Positions 17,992 to 27,849 of a stretch of 64,000 nucleotides of DNA are shown here, piece by piece. The first letter of the stretch is position 1. Each line of letters opens with the position of its first letter. The position numbers and the translations under genes were made by a program. This stretch comes from Woeseiaceae bacterium (GTDB lineage Bacteria > Pseudomonadota > Gammaproteobacteria > Steroidobacterales > Woeseiaceae). The stretch is from positions 17,872-81,871 of the forward strand of contig JAPKEL010000007.1 in the NCBI GenBank assembly GCA_028822065.1. Direction: 5' to 3'. Under the pieces are notes generated by a model. The model saw only the letters and a program-made list of their open reading frames with translations. It did no database searches and was not told where the DNA came from.

Positions 17992-19015
17992 ATTGTTGCA
18001 AGTGGCTATTTAAATAACTCGTAGCTTTACTCCAATCCTTGCTATCTAAGAGCTGCTCTCTGGAGATACTTTTCTTTCCTCTTAATCTAGCTAAACGCAG
18101 CATTGATGAGGGGTTATGATAATCTTTAAGCAATTTAACGGTTTCTTCTGATCCTTCTCGATCATTACACATTATTAACATATCACAACTGGCTTTTAGG
18201 GCTAAAGTAGCTCTCTGAGTAAGATTACCGTATGCACATAAAGCCTTCATGCTGAGGTCATCACAAAAGACTACTCCGTTAAATCCCAACTGTTGGCGCA
18301 GATGATTTTTGATCCAATACTCAGATATACTGGCTGGCATTGAATCAGTTTGTTTATATATTATGTGTGACATCATTATGGCGGAAATGGCTTGCTTTCG
18401 AATTAGGCCTTCATACGGATAGATATCATCCAGTAATTCACTGAAATCCCTCCGATCAATTGGTAATTGTTCATGAGAATCGTTAACTACAAATCCATGG
18501 CCAGGAAAGTGCTTTGCTACCGCTTGCATGCCGGCACTTTTTAATCCACGAGTGAATTTATAGCTCAGCTCCTCTACAATTCTTTTATCTCGATGAAATG
18601 ATCTATCGCCAATAATGGCGCTTGAGCCCCAGTCAAGATCGACACAAGGTCCGAAGCATAAATCAACTCCAATAGCACGAAGCTCAGCGCCAATAATCCA
18701 GCCAATAAAAAAAGCAAGCTCATGAGCTGCAGCTTGATTTTGATCATACAAATGACCAACATGTCGCATAGATGGTATCTTTGTAAAACCATTTCGGAAT
18801 CTCTGTACCCGCCCCCCCTCATGATCTACAGCAATCAGTAATGATGGAGTTTGTATTTTTCGTATTTCACTAATCAAATTGATTATTTGGTTCGGAGATT
18901 CGTAATTTCGACTGAATAAAATCACACCACCTACATTCGAAGATCGTAATAAGGTTCGATCAGCCGAGGTTAACTCAAGGCCTTCAATGTCCAACATAAT
19001 AAAACCACGCGCCAT
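17969..19015 (-). CDS. nagZ: Beta-N-acetylhexosaminidase NagZ (GH3)
   Basis: NagZ removes N-acetylglucosamine from anhydromuropeptides in cytosolic peptidoglycan recycling. The 348-residue protein begins GFIMLDIEG as in the family, contains VDHEGGRVQRF (63-73), the KHFPGHG signature (168-174) and the DSH pair (179-181) with the GH3 NagZ catalytic Asp-His, and FCDDLSM with the nucleophile Asp near 248. No signal peptide is seen. Convergent with and slightly overlapping the csiV-like gene; the mfd-csiV-nagZ cluster is conserved in Pseudomonas-type gammaproteobacteria. Confidence 0.96.
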   Translation of the reverse strand: MARGFIMLDIEGLELTSADRTLLRSSNVGGVILFSRNYESPNQIINLISEIRKIQTPSLLIAVDHEGGRVQRFRNGFTKIPSMRHVGHLYDQNQAAAHELAFFIGWIIGAELRAIGVDLCFGPCVDLDWGSSAIIGDRSFHRDKRIVEELSYKFTRGLKSAGMQAVAKHFPGHGFVVNDSHEQLPIDRRDFSELLDDIYPYEGLIRKQAISAIMMSHIIYKQTDSMPASISEYWIKNHLRQQLGFNGVVFCDDLSMKALCAYGNLTQRATLALKASCDMLIMCNDREGSEETVKLLKDYHNPSSMLRLARLRGKKSISREQLLDSKDWSKATSYLNSHLQQSNFELSG

Positions 19016-19112
19016 AACACAAAGATTATGCGTGAAGAATTAAAGGATCAAGTTCATGAATGAATAATTTAAAGTTATTCTAGGTAATATTTATAAATTA
19101 CTGATAAATATA

Positions 19113-20429
19113 CTATTTTTTGAATACAGTTATTGATTCTACATGCGTCGTATGTGGAAACATATCAATAATCCCCGCAGCATCTAGCGTATAATTTTCT
19201 TGATTAACTAAAATATCTGCATCTCTGGCTAAGGTCCCAGGGTGACACGAAACATATACGATTTTTTGAGCATTAAATAATTTTATATGTTTAACGATCT
19301 CAAAAGCTCCGCTTCTAGCTGGATCTAAAAGCAATTTATCGCACTCCAAATCAGATCTATTATTATCTAAATTAAATAAATCACCTGAAAAAAATTTGAT
19401 ATTTTTAATATTATTTAATTTTGCGTTATGCTCAGCTCTCTGAACCAACTCTTCTAGTAACTCAATCCCTATCACTTCTTTTGCATATCTTGCTAAGGGC
19501 AAACTAAAGTTACCAATACCGCAAAATAAATCAATTACACGATCTGTTTTTTGAGGTTCGAGCAACTCAATGGCTCGTGAAACCATTAACTTATTAACCT
19601 GATTGTTAATTTGAATAAAATCAGTAGAGATAAACTCACTGATAATATTATGCGATTCATGAGCATAACTTAGAGGTTGAAATGAAGATCCAGTATCAAG
19701 CAATTTAATCGTATGTGGTCCACCGGTTTGCAAGGCGATCCTTAATTTATTCTTCTCGGCAAATGTACTGAGTAATTTCTTGTCTTTTTTAGTGGGTGGC
19801 TCAAGCACGCGAATTACAAGTTCCACACAGTGATCCCCTACCGCAATCTCTATCTGAGGCACATGACTTCTAATACTTAAGGATCCTATCAAATCACTAA
19901 GCGGGTCAATTAATTCATTTACAGGGTGTTGTAATACCTCACAACGATGCATATCAGTAATAAATGGTGCATATCGCTCTCTAAACCCAACCAGAACGCG
20001 ATTTTTTCTTTCTACATATTTTACTCCTAATCGTGCACGACGACGGTAGTTCCAGCTGCCATTTTCACCAGGTGCGTATATAGATTCGAGCCATCTATTT
20101 GGAGAAACCTTGCCTATACGTGATAGATTGTCCTTTAAGGTCTGAAGCTTTAAGTCGCGTTGGGCGTCAGAAGATAGATGTTGTAATGAACAACCTCCGC
20201 ATCGACCAAATACATCACAACGTGGCTTTATTCTTGATAAGCTAGGCGCCAATACCTCAAGTAATTCAGCCTCATCGTATTTCCGACGACGTTTGCGGCG
20301 CTGAAACATTACTTTTTCACCCTCCAAGGCGCCTGCAACAAAGACTTTTTTTCCGTCTATATCTGCAATACCGCGACCATCGTGTGTAGATGAAACTATA
20401 TAAGCAATCTCAGATGTATTTTTTTCCAT
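19113..20429 (-). CDS. rlmD: 23S rRNA (uracil-1939-C5)-methyltransferase RlmD
   Basis: RlmD methylates U1939 of 23S rRNA. The 438-residue protein has an N-terminal TRAM domain (about 1-60, with basic RRKRRRKYDEAE), a [4Fe-4S] cysteine cluster CDVFGRCGGC (Cys 71, 77, 80, with the fourth probably in HRCEVL near 162), a SAM site DLFCGIGNFSLPLA, LLDPARSGA, and the nucleophile cysteine in VSCHPGTLARD. The cluster and length separate RlmD from RlmC and TrmA. It is 12 bases downstream of the exonuclease gene. Confidence 0.95.
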   Translation of the reverse strand: MEKNTSEIAYIVSSTHDGRGIADIDGKKVFVAGALEGEKVMFQRRKRRRKYDEAELLEVLAPSLSRIKPRCDVFGRCGGCSLQHLSSDAQRDLKLQTLKDNLSRIGKVSPNRWLESIYAPGENGSWNYRRRARLGVKYVERKNRVLVGFRERYAPFITDMHRCEVLQHPVNELIDPLSDLIGSLSIRSHVPQIEIAVGDHCVELVIRVLEPPTKKDKKLLSTFAEKNKLRIALQTGGPHTIKLLDTGSSFQPLSYAHESHNIISEFISTDFIQINNQVNKLMVSRAIELLEPQKTDRVIDLFCGIGNFSLPLARYAKEVIGIELLEELVQRAEHNAKLNNIKNIKFFSGDLFNLDNNRSDLECDKLLLDPARSGAFEIVKHIKLFNAQKIVYVSCHPGTLARDADILVNQENYTLDAAGIIDMFPHTTHVESITVFKK

Positions 20430-20441
20430 AAAATTAAAATT

Positions 20442-21215
20442 TTAGGTTTCTGCCCAAGCTGACAAAAATTCATTGAGATGATCATGATTATCAGAAACTA
20501 AGGAAGCTCTTACCAGATTAAACTCTTCTTGCAGTGCAGATTCGGTTAAATTACCGCGCATGAACTCAAAACTCAGATACACCAAATATGTATTAATAAC
20601 ATCAGTTTCACAGTAATTTCGAATTGCAGTAATCTCACCTTGCAACCAACAAGGCCAAACCTTATCCCCACTCATTCCGAGCTTACCCGGATATCCAAGC
20701 ATAATAGCAATTTGATCCAGACTAGCTCTTGCCTTCATTTGATAGCCTGATAACACATCCATTAAATCAATGTGTCTTGCATGAAAACGACTCAGATAAT
20801 TATTGTAACGAAAATTATTGTCAATTTTACCTGAATCCCAATATTTTGGAGCCTGAATTTTATGCTTTAATGCCCGATAATGAAGTACGGGTAGATCAAA
20901 ACCCACTCCATTCCATGACAAGAGATCCGGCGTGTATTTTTGAATACCATCAAAAAATCGCTGTACTATCTCGCTTTCAGGAGCCTCTTCATCACCAAGA
21001 CTCCATACTTTAAATGTATCTTTATTTCTAAGAGCAACAGAAATAGCTACAATCTTATGCTGATGGAGAGGTAAAAATTCAGAGTTTGTTTTTTGCTTCT
21101 GCTTGAACATCATAGTATTACCTATATCCTCATCAGAAAGACCCTCTAAATCCCACATTTTTCTCCCAAATTCAACGTCTGGGATGGTTTCAATATCAAA
21201 CGCAAAACAATTCAT
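20442..21215 (-). CDS. Predicted 3'-5' exonuclease related to the PolB exonuclease domain
   Basis: The 257-residue cytosolic protein begins CFAFDIETIPD, the DxE ExoI motif of DEDD exonucleases, followed by LLSWNGVGFDLPVLHYRA (ExoII, N-x3-F/YD) and ETDVINTYLVYL near 207-218 as the third acidic motif. This matches the family of stand-alone PolB-like 3'-5' exonucleases. Substrate is unknown. It lies three bases downstream of acpS and upstream of rlmD, all in one direction, so it is probably co-transcribed with the pdxJ-acpS genes. Confidence 0.88.
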   Translation of the reverse strand: MNCFAFDIETIPDVEFGRKMWDLEGLSDEDIGNTMMFKQKQKTNSEFLPLHQHKIVAISVALRNKDTFKVWSLGDEEAPESEIVQRFFDGIQKYTPDLLSWNGVGFDLPVLHYRALKHKIQAPKYWDSGKIDNNFRYNNYLSRFHARHIDLMDVLSGYQMKARASLDQIAIMLGYPGKLGMSGDKVWPCWLQGEITAIRNYCETDVINTYLVYLSFEFMRGNLTESALQEEFNLVRASLVSDNHDHLNEFLSAWAET

Positions 21216-21218
21216 TGT

Positions 21219-21632
21219 TTATATATCCTTCATCATTATCGAAAACGCTAAAATTAAGCCAGCTTCATCACTTAAACTGATATGGCCATCCCCAATACCC
21301 AGTTTTTTACATACCGACTTACCCCTATTTGAGAAAACAACTAAAGGCTTTCCAAGTTTATTATTAACAACACCAATATCCCTGATCCAAATTCCATTCG
21401 AGAAGCCGGTACCCATGGCTTTTACAATGGCTTCTTTCGCTGCAAAACGCATAGCTAAAAAACGAATCGGATGATGAGATTTTTCAAATAAAGCATGCTC
21501 TTCTGGCATCAATAATCTATTTATAAAATGATCACCAAAACGTGCATGAGTTTTTTTTATTCGCGAGAACTTGACAATATCAGTGCCAATACCGAAAATC
21601 ACAATCTTAACGAAATCAAACTCTCGCCTCAT
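21219..21632 (-). CDS. acpS: Holo-[acyl-carrier-protein] synthase
   Basis: AcpS transfers 4'-phosphopantetheine from CoA to acyl carrier protein. The protein has FGIGTDIVKFSRI with the Mg-binding Asp and the RFLAMRFAAKEAIVKAMGTGF motif with the WxxKEA-type Glu-Lys. ATG 21632 gives 137 residues and overlaps pdxJ by 17 bases. A GTG at 21602-21600 would give 127 residues starting just before FGIGTDIV, closer to the E. coli length (126), but its upstream purines lie too close to it. Neither start has a clear ribosome-binding site, so the N-terminus is uncertain. Confidence 0.93.
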   Translation of the reverse strand: MRREFDFVKIVIFGIGTDIVKFSRIKKTHARFGDHFINRLLMPEEHALFEKSHHPIRFLAMRFAAKEAIVKAMGTGFSNGIWIRDIGVVNNKLGKPLVVFSNRGKSVCKKLGIGDGHISLSDEAGLILAFSIMMKDI

Positions 21633-22359
21633 TCATTAACTGTATCATTTCACCAATGGCACGATCTATTCCTTCAAAAGCAGCATAAGCAATCACAGAA
21701 TGGCCAATATTTAATTCTTTAATCGCACCTATCATCGCTATATGCGATACATTTTGATAATTCAAACCATGGCCAGCATTTACAATTAACCCTTGCTCAT
21801 GAGCATAATACGCAGCTTCAACTATTCTTTGTAGCTCCATTTCCTTTGCCACTCCAGAGGCATCAGCATAAGCGCCAGTGTGCAGCTCTATTACTGGTAC
21901 TTTTATCTCTAAAGTTGCGTCAATTTGGTGAAAATCAGGATCAATAAATAAAGACACTCTTATATTGTTCTCACTGAGTTTTTTGGATGCATCAGCTATT
22001 GATTCAATTTTTTTAACCACATCCAATCCACCTTCTGTGGTTAATTCTTCCCTACTTTCAGGGACAAGACAGCAGTCTTGTGGCTTTAAATCACATGCAA
22101 TTTCAAGCATTTCATCAGTCACCGCCATCTCTAAATTTAAATGTGTTTGCATCAGATTTGAAAAATTATAAATATCTTCTTTTTGGATATGTCGCCGATC
22201 CTCTCTTAAATGCATTGTAATGCTATCTGCACCCGCTTTTTCTGCTCTAAGTGCAGCCTCCACAGGATCAGGATAAAACCCTCTTCTAGCCTGACGCAAA
22301 GTCGCAATATGATCAACATTTACACCGAGGTTAAGTTTATTTGAGTGGTTATCTTTCAT
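21616..22359 (-). CDS. pdxJ: Pyridoxine 5'-phosphate synthase
   Basis: PdxJ condenses 1-deoxyxylulose 5-phosphate with 3-amino-2-oxopropyl phosphate to form pyridoxine 5'-phosphate. The 247-residue TIM-barrel protein begins LGVNVDHIATLRQARRG and has MHLREDRRHI, ELHTGAYADA and NAGHGLNYQN (phosphate-binding), all diagnostic. The start overlaps the recO stop by 11 bases. Because the enzyme needs deoxyxylulose phosphate, the cell should have Dxs or another source even though dxr is missing from its usual place here. Confidence 0.97.
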   Translation of the reverse strand: MKDNHSNKLNLGVNVDHIATLRQARRGFYPDPVEAALRAEKAGADSITMHLREDRRHIQKEDIYNFSNLMQTHLNLEMAVTDEMLEIACDLKPQDCCLVPESREELTTEGGLDVVKKIESIADASKKLSENNIRVSLFIDPDFHQIDATLEIKVPVIELHTGAYADASGVAKEMELQRIVEAAYYAHEQGLIVNAGHGLNYQNVSHIAMIGAIKELNIGHSVIAYAAFEGIDRAIGEMIQLMNEARV

Positions 22360-23074
22360 TTCTTTTCATTTCCTCTATTACTTTTCTAGTCATTAACTTC
22401 CTACCTCCTAATTGATAGGATATAACATGTCTTAATAAGCGATTTGCACACATTAAGGTATCTTCACATTCAAAATTTTGCTGCTGTATTGATTTTAGCT
22501 GGCTCCCAAGAAAAGTCATTGGACCTTTATTATTTTCAACCTCAATAGGTCCCATATCAGGCCTATACTCATAATATGATAATGGATCAAGCGATTTATG
22601 TGTATCACTCACTTCATTCAGATTCAATGCATAACCAATCAACTTAAGTAACTTTATCTCAAATTGTCGCAACAATGGTGCAAGCTGATTCGTTAAACTA
22701 AGTTTCTTTATTGTCTCAGAGTAAAGCAAAAAAATCTCATTATGGGGATCGTCTTTATGTAATAATTTTAGTAATAATTCATTGGCATAATAGCCAGATA
22801 TTAAGGCATCTCCATTAAGAGAAATTGGCGCACCTTGAACTTCTGCTTCAATCAGAGTTCCCAAATTTGCACGTGAAAGCCAAGATATATTCAAAGGCAT
22901 AAAAGGCCTCAATATTCCTCTAAATTTAGATTTTGCCGAGCGACTGCCTTTTGCAATTACCGAGATTCGACCATACTCACACGTCATAATATCCAGAATC
23001 ATACTTGAATTACTAAATGGACGATGATGCAAAATCCATGCCGATTGATTTTGAATGCGTTTTTTATTTGACAT
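22349..23074 (-). CDS. recO: DNA repair protein RecO
   Basis: RecO loads RecA onto SSB-coated single-stranded DNA with RecR. The 241-residue protein has the N-terminal OB-fold (QSAWILHHRPFSNSSMILDIMT, about 10-30, and the RISVIAKGSRSAKSKFRGILRPF strand region) and a helical C-terminal part (YYANELLLKLL). The zinc-finger cysteines of some RecO proteins are not obvious, as in E. coli. It sits between era and pdxJ in the conserved rnc-era-recO-pdxJ-acpS operon. Confidence 0.93.
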   Translation of the reverse strand: MSNKKRIQNQSAWILHHRPFSNSSMILDIMTCEYGRISVIAKGSRSAKSKFRGILRPFMPLNISWLSRANLGTLIEAEVQGAPISLNGDALISGYYANELLLKLLHKDDPHNEIFLLYSETIKKLSLTNQLAPLLRQFEIKLLKLIGYALNLNEVSDTHKSLDPLSYYEYRPDMGPIEVENNKGPMTFLGSQLKSIQQQNFECEDTLMCANRLLRHVISYQLGGRKLMTRKVIEEMKRNER

Positions 23075-23083
23075 AATTGATCC

Positions 23084-23977
23084 CTAAAGATCATAGCCAA
23101 GGCTTTGAAGATCTTTTTCGCTATCAGCCCAATTAAGTTTAACCTTAACCCATAAACTAAGATGGATGGATTTTTGCAAACGCTCTTTCAGATCGATTCT
23201 TGCTGCAGTCCCTACTCTCTTTAAAAGCGAACCATTTTTTCCAACAACGATACCTTTTTGAGTTTCCCTTTCAACCCAGATAATGGCCTGTATAAGAATA
23301 TTTTTTTTAGTATCTTCGTAATTCTCAATTTCAACTGTCAAACCATAAGGAATCTCTTGCCTTAACTCTAAGATTAATTTCTCTCTAATTGTTTCTGACG
23401 CGGTAAATGCAGGACTTCGATCAGTAATAGTTTTACCAGAAAATAATTGCGGTGATAGCGGAAGATATTTAGGGAGTAGATCTATCAAAACTTTCAGAGA
23501 ATCCCTTCTCCTCGCAGTGATGGGTATTACTTCCTCAAATCCATAACGAGCAGACATCTTCGCAAGTTTTTCTAATAAAATTTCTTTCGGATGAACCTGA
23601 TCAATTTTATTCAATAACACAATAGCAGGCACTGTACTTTTCTGAATTCGATCAAGCACATCTTGATCTTCCTCAGTCCAAGATCTAGCCTCGCATACAA
23701 ATAAATTTAAATCGGCATCCATCAGTGCATTTGTGGCAGTTTTATTCATCATTTTATTCATCATTTTTTCGGCTTTACGATGCAACCCTGGAGTATCTAT
23801 AAATATTGCTTGAAAATTTAATTGGGTATAAATACCGAGAATTCGATGTCTGGTCGTTTGTGGTTTCCTAGTAACAATACTCACTTTACTTTTAAGTATT
23901 GTATTTATTAGTGTTGATTTACCCACATTAGGTCTTCCAACCACTGAAATAAAACCACTTTTATAATTTTCTGTCAT
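23084..23977 (-). CDS. era: GTPase Era
   Basis: Era binds 16S rRNA and helps mature the 30S subunit. The 297-residue protein has G1 GRPNVGKST (14-22), G3 DTPGLH, G4 NKID, and a C-terminal KH domain (IIWVERETQKGIVVGKNGSLLKRVG region, about 225-250). After switch II the DNA contains two identical 12-base units (23742-23765) encoding MMNKMMNK; the protein length there equals E. coli Era, so no insertion is implied. It lies 12 bases downstream of rnc. Confidence 0.97.
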   Translation of the reverse strand: MTENYKSGFISVVGRPNVGKSTLINTILKSKVSIVTRKPQTTRHRILGIYTQLNFQAIFIDTPGLHRKAEKMMNKMMNKTATNALMDADLNLFVCEARSWTEEDQDVLDRIQKSTVPAIVLLNKIDQVHPKEILLEKLAKMSARYGFEEVIPITARRRDSLKVLIDLLPKYLPLSPQLFSGKTITDRSPAFTASETIREKLILELRQEIPYGLTVEIENYEDTKKNILIQAIIWVERETQKGIVVGKNGSLLKRVGTAARIDLKERLQKSIHLSLWVKVKLNWADSEKDLQSLGYDL

Positions 23978-23989
23978 CTAATTAAAACC

Positions 23990-24676
23990 TTACTCATTTA
24001 ATTTTTTCAACATCTCTTTAGCTGCCTGTTGCTCAGCATTCCTTCTTGATGAACCCTGACCAATTGTCTGTAGATCATTTTTTTTGATCTTACAATCGAC
24101 ATAAAATACTTGATCATGATCTGCGCCCATGGTTTTTTTCAAGATATAGGAAGGTAAGGCATCGCCATCATGCTGCAACAATTCTTGTAGCTGAGTTTTT
24201 GAGTCCTTCAATGCATTTAAATCAGGTAAATTAGTGAGCCATGAATCGAATAATCTTTTAATTAACTCTCTTGTTTGCTGATAGCCACCATCGATATAAA
24301 CCGCGCCAATCAGAGCCTCAAGAGTATCGGATAAGACTGAGGGCCGGTATTTAACGCCACTCTTTTTTTCGCCAGAACCTAAAATAATATAATCACTCAG
24401 ATTCATAGTTACAGCAATTTTATGCAAGGTTGATTCTTGTACTAAATGAGCGCGTAATCTCGTTAAATTTCCCTCATCTATTTCTTGTTTCAATTGATAC
24501 ACAAGATCTGCAATTACAAACCCTAAAATTGAGTCACCTAAAAACTCCAATCTTTCATTATTTACCGATGATACGCTTCGGTGCGTTAAGGCTAAAACCA
24601 GAAGCGACTGATCTTGGAACTCATACTTCAAACTCTGTTTAGACCATTGGTCCGTTTCAATCATGGAATAATTCAT
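23990..24676 (-). CDS. rnc: Ribonuclease III
   Basis: RNase III cleaves double-stranded RNA in rRNA and mRNA processing. The 228-residue protein has the signature NERLEFLGDSILG (about 39-51), the DTLEALIGAVYIDGG segment with the metal-binding Asp and Glu (about 115-129), and a C-terminal double-stranded RNA-binding domain ending SSRRNAEQQAAKEML. The conserved lepB-rnc-era order is retained. A second ATG five codons in is a possible alternative start. Confidence 0.97.
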   Translation of the reverse strand: MNYSMIETDQWSKQSLKYEFQDQSLLVLALTHRSVSSVNNERLEFLGDSILGFVIADLVYQLKQEIDEGNLTRLRAHLVQESTLHKIAVTMNLSDYIILGSGEKKSGVKYRPSVLSDTLEALIGAVYIDGGYQQTRELIKRLFDSWLTNLPDLNALKDSKTQLQELLQHDGDALPSYILKKTMGADHDQVFYVDCKIKKNDLQTIGQGSSRRNAEQQAAKEMLKKLNE

Positions 24677-24694
24677 AGTTATCTTATAAGCATA

Positions 24695-25453
24695 TTAATT
24701 AATTTCACGCCCAATACGTTTCCATTTTGGCCATTCTATACCATCCATATGCATCCAAATCATAGCTGCTTTTCCGACCAAGAATGACTCAGGAATAGCC
24801 TCAATAAACCGACTGTCGCGACTATTATCTCGATTATCACCCATCATAAAATAACTGCCTTCAGGCACTACATAATAACCTTCCCCAATAGTATTCATAG
24901 TATTAGCAATAAGTATTGTATGGCTACTTTGATCAATAGATTCTATATATTGGGGTTTCATTTCGTAAGATGGATTAGCTGGATCTCGCTCCAGCTCAAC
25001 CAGACGACCATTAATAGTCAATCTATGGTCTTGATAAATAATTTTATCGCCAGGCAATCCAATAACGCGTTTTATATAATTGATACTTGGATCTGAAGGG
25101 AGGCGAAAAACGGCTACATCGCCTCTTTTCGGATCATCAACTTCCCATATTTTAGTTTCTAAAACTGGCAACCTTAGGCCATAAGAGTATTTTTTTACAA
25201 ATATAAAATCACCAATCCATAAAGTTGGTTTCATGGAGCCTGATGGAATTCTAAATGGCTCAAAAATAAAAGAGCGTATTATAAGAACAAAAAATAACAC
25301 AGGGAAAAAAGCATAAGAATATTCTAAGACTGTATTCTTAAGATTTTTTTCTGTTTTATTATGATTTGATTGTTTTTTCCAAAATAAAATATCGGATAAA
25401 ATAAATATCCCACTAAACAACGTCAAGGACACAAGTATCAAAGCTAAATTCAT
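24695..25453 (-). CDS. lepB: Signal peptidase I
   Basis: LepB cleaves signal peptides at the outer face of the inner membrane. The 252-residue protein has two N-terminal transmembrane helices (about 2-22 and 47-64), the catalytic Ser in FRIPSGSMKPTL (about 71-82), the general-base Lys in YIKRVIGLPGD, and the late box GDNRDNSRDSR. It is shorter than the E. coli enzyme (324) but within the family range. The ATG overlaps the lepA stop in TAATG. Confidence 0.96.
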   Translation of the reverse strand: MNLALILVSLTLFSGIFILSDILFWKKQSNHNKTEKNLKNTVLEYSYAFFPVLFFVLIIRSFIFEPFRIPSGSMKPTLWIGDFIFVKKYSYGLRLPVLETKIWEVDDPKRGDVAVFRLPSDPSINYIKRVIGLPGDKIIYQDHRLTINGRLVELERDPANPSYEMKPQYIESIDQSSHTILIANTMNTIGEGYYVVPEGSYFMMGDNRDNSRDSRFIEAIPESFLVGKAAMIWMHMDGIEWPKWKRIGREIN

Positions 25454-27258
25454 TATTTTTTTCCTTTTTTTCCGTCAACACTTAATATTGTTAAAAATGC
25501 TTCCTGAGGGATTTCAACGGAACCGATTTGCTTCATTCTTTTCTTACCAGCCTTCTGTTTTTCTAGTAATTTTCTTTTTCTACTAACATCACCACCATAG
25601 CATTTTGCAGTAACATTTTTACGTAATGCTTTAACGGTACTGCGAGAAAGTATTTGATTACCTATTGCTGCTTGAATGGCAACATCAAACATTTGTCTTG
25701 GAATCAATTTTCTCATTTTCTCGACAATTTCCCTGCCTCTAAAAATTGAATTATTACGATGAATAATTACTGCTAATGCATCTACTCGCTCCCCATTAAT
25801 AAGAATATCAAGACGCACAAGAGGGGCGACTTGAAATCTTTGAAACTGATAATCATATGAAGCATACCCACGACTAACAGATTTAAGTCGATCAAAAAAA
25901 TCTAAGACAACCTCTGCCAGTGGCATTTCATATTCCAACGAAACTTGTTTACCTAGATATCTAATTTGTTTTTGTTGACCCCTTTTCTCGATACATAATT
26001 TAATTACTGACCCTACATGCTCTTGGGGTACTAAAATATTAGCTAAGATTATGGGTTCTCTTAACTCAATAACTTCATTCGGAGGGGGTAATTTTGCAGG
26101 ATTATCAACAAATATGACCTCATTTTTATCATTTAGAATCTCAAAAATTACAGTTGGAGCTGTGGTAATCAGGTCGAGATTATACTCTCTTTCTAACCGC
26201 TCCTGAATGATTTCTAAGTGCAACATACCAAGAAAACCACAACGAAAACCCAGACCTAGTGCGGTTGAGCTCTCTGGCTCAAAATGCAATGATGCATCAT
26301 TAAGACGAAGTTTTTTTAATGCCTCACGAAAACTCTCAAAATCATCCGAACTTATTGGGAATAATCCTGCAAATACTCTAGGTTGAACCTGCTTAAAATC
26401 TGGTAGCGCTTTATCACATTGATTTGCAGTTAAGGTCAACGTATCGCCTACAGGCGCTCCATCGATATCCTTGATCCCCGCTATTACAAATCCCACTTCT
26501 CCAGTTCTAAGGATGTCACGATCATCCATTTTTGGGGTGAAACAGCCAACCCGATCTGCAATATGAGATTGTTGTGATGACATCACAGTCATTTTACTGC
26601 CTTTTTTTAATTCACCATTAACAATTCTCACTAGAGATACAACACCCACATAATTATCGAACCATGAATCTATAATTAATGCTTGTAAAGGAGCATTTGG
26701 ATTTCCTTCTGGAGGAGGAATCATCTCAACTAATTGTTCCAATAATTCGTTGATTCCTTTACCTGTTTTAGCGCTGACTAAGGCTGCGTGTTTTGCATCT
26801 ATACCAATTACATCCTCAATCTCATTTATTACACGCTCAGTATCTGCAGCAGGCAAATCTATTTTATTTAGCACAGGAAGGACTTCTAGATCCTGATCGA
26901 TAGCGGTAATACAATTTGCTACACTTTGCGCCTCAACGCCCTGTGCCGCATCCACAACGAGCAAAGCCCCCTCGCATGCCGCCAAGGACCTTGATACCTC
27001 GTAAGAGAAATCAACATGGCCCGGGGTATCGATCAGGTTTAGCTGGTATGTCTGCCCATTAATTCCCGTATAGTCCAATGAAACACTTTGCGCTTTAATG
27101 GTGATACCTCTTTCTTTTTCAATATCCATTGAATCAAGTACTTGTTCAGACATCTCTCTTTCTTGGAGACCGCCACATATCTGAATAAATCTATCCGCTA
27201 AGGTAGATTTACCATGATCAATATGTGCAATAATCGAAAAATTTCTTATGTGTTTCAT
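25453..27258 (-). CDS. lepA: Elongation factor 4 (LepA)
   Basis: LepA is a ribosomal GTPase related to EF-G, with roles in back-translocation and 30S biogenesis. The 601-residue protein has [12 protein letters not shown] (12-23), the switch region [31 protein letters not shown]-like domains III and V, and the LepA-specific C-terminal domain with [28 protein letters not shown] spread over about 555-585. Length is nearly that of E. coli LepA (599). A 66-base gap separates it from the glutaredoxin-like gene upstream. Confidence 0.98.
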   Translation of the reverse strand: MKHIRNFSIIAHIDHGKSTLADRFIQICGGLQEREMSEQVLDSMDIEKERGITIKAQSVSLDYTGINGQTYQLNLIDTPGHVDFSYEVSRSLAACEGALLVVDAAQGVEAQSVANCITAIDQDLEVLPVLNKIDLPAADTERVINEIEDVIGIDAKHAALVSAKTGKGINELLEQLVEMIPPPEGNPNAPLQALIIDSWFDNYVGVVSLVRIVNGELKKGSKMTVMSSQQSHIADRVGCFTPKMDDRDILRTGEVGFVIAGIKDIDGAPVGDTLTLTANQCDKALPDFKQVQPRVFAGLFPISSDDFESFREALKKLRLNDASLHFEPESSTALGLGFRCGFLGMLHLEIIQERLEREYNLDLITTAPTVIFEILNDKNEVIFVDNPAKLPPPNEVIELREPIILANILVPQEHVGSVIKLCIEKRGQQKQIRYLGKQVSLEYEMPLAEVVLDFFDRLKSVSRGYASYDYQFQRFQVAPLVRLDILINGERVDALAVIIHRNNSIFRGREIVEKMRKLIPRQMFDVAIQAAIGNQILSRSTVKALRKNVTAKCYGGDVSRKRKLLEKQKAGKKRMKQIGSVEIPQEAFLTILSVDGKKGKK

Positions 27259-27324
27259 GAGTCTCAGATATCAAAAAAATTATGTAAATTATATACGTTA
27301 TATAGCTCAGCTATGGAATTATTC

Positions 27325-27570
27325 CTAATTTGACTGCTGATTCAATACATCTTCTATAATAGAACTATCAAGATGATACTGGAACAGTGATTGACCTTGA
27401 TGCCTTACAACTGGGATTCTTGTTTTGTACTTCTCTAATAGGTGATTAGATTCTTCAATATCTTTGATTTTTATTTCCGCCCGGTCACGCACCAGTTCAC
27501 ATAATTGCTCAATCAATATCTCGCAAAGATGACACCCTTTTTTACTGTAAACTTCAAAAATTGGTTTCAT
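27325..27570 (-). CDS. Glutaredoxin-like DUF836 family protein
   Basis: The 81-residue protein has a thioredoxin-type fold opening, FEVYSKKGCHLCEILIEQL, with a CxxC motif (CHLC, Cys13 and Cys16), then TRIPVVRHQGQSLF with the cis-Pro region. It matches the DUF836 glutaredoxin-like family, whose role is mostly unproven. It lies 22 bases after sdhE and before lepA. A role in thiol chemistry is likely; any link to complex II assembly is only suggested by position. Confidence 0.85.
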   Translation of the reverse strand: MKPIFEVYSKKGCHLCEILIEQLCELVRDRAEIKIKDIEESNHLLEKYKTRIPVVRHQGQSLFQYHLDSSIIEDVLNQQSN

Positions 27571-27592
27571 TTTGGGCTCATTTCTTCACGAT

Positions 27593-27826
27593 TTAACGAA
27601 TAATCAATATCTTTTGAATAATCAAATTAATTGATTCAAACTCAGACTCGTAAGGAGTTAATAATAATTTAATTAATTCTGGATCACTTAATTGAAGTAA
27701 TTCCTGAAAAGCTTTTTTTTCATCGTTAGTTGATTGCGTATAATGCTTATTCAAATAGCTAACTAACAGCTCATCCAATTCTCTCATACCACGGCGACAC
27801 TGCCAACGAAGTCTAGAATTAGGCAT
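27593..27826 (-). CDS. sdhE: Succinate dehydrogenase flavinylation factor SdhE
   Basis: SdhE (YgfY, Sdh5/SDHAF2 family) helps attach FAD covalently to SdhA. The 77-residue protein contains RLRWQCRRGMRELDELL (about 5-21) with the family RGxxE motif (Arg-Gly at 12-13, Glu16), then a helical remainder, matching usual length. It follows sdhB by 23 bases in the same operon, whereas in E. coli it is separated from sdhCDAB. Confidence 0.95.
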   Translation of the reverse strand: MPNSRLRWQCRRGMRELDELLVSYLNKHYTQSTNDEKKAFQELLQLSDPELIKLLLTPYESEFESINLIIQKILIIR

Positions 27827-27849
27827 ATACTTTATTCTTAAGAAATATT

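Noticed and set aside
23742..23765. Two identical 12-base units in era encoding MMNKMMNK, first read as an insertion
   Set aside because: Protein length between DTPGLH and MNK equals E. coli Era, so it is a repeat at DNA level without an inserted segment.
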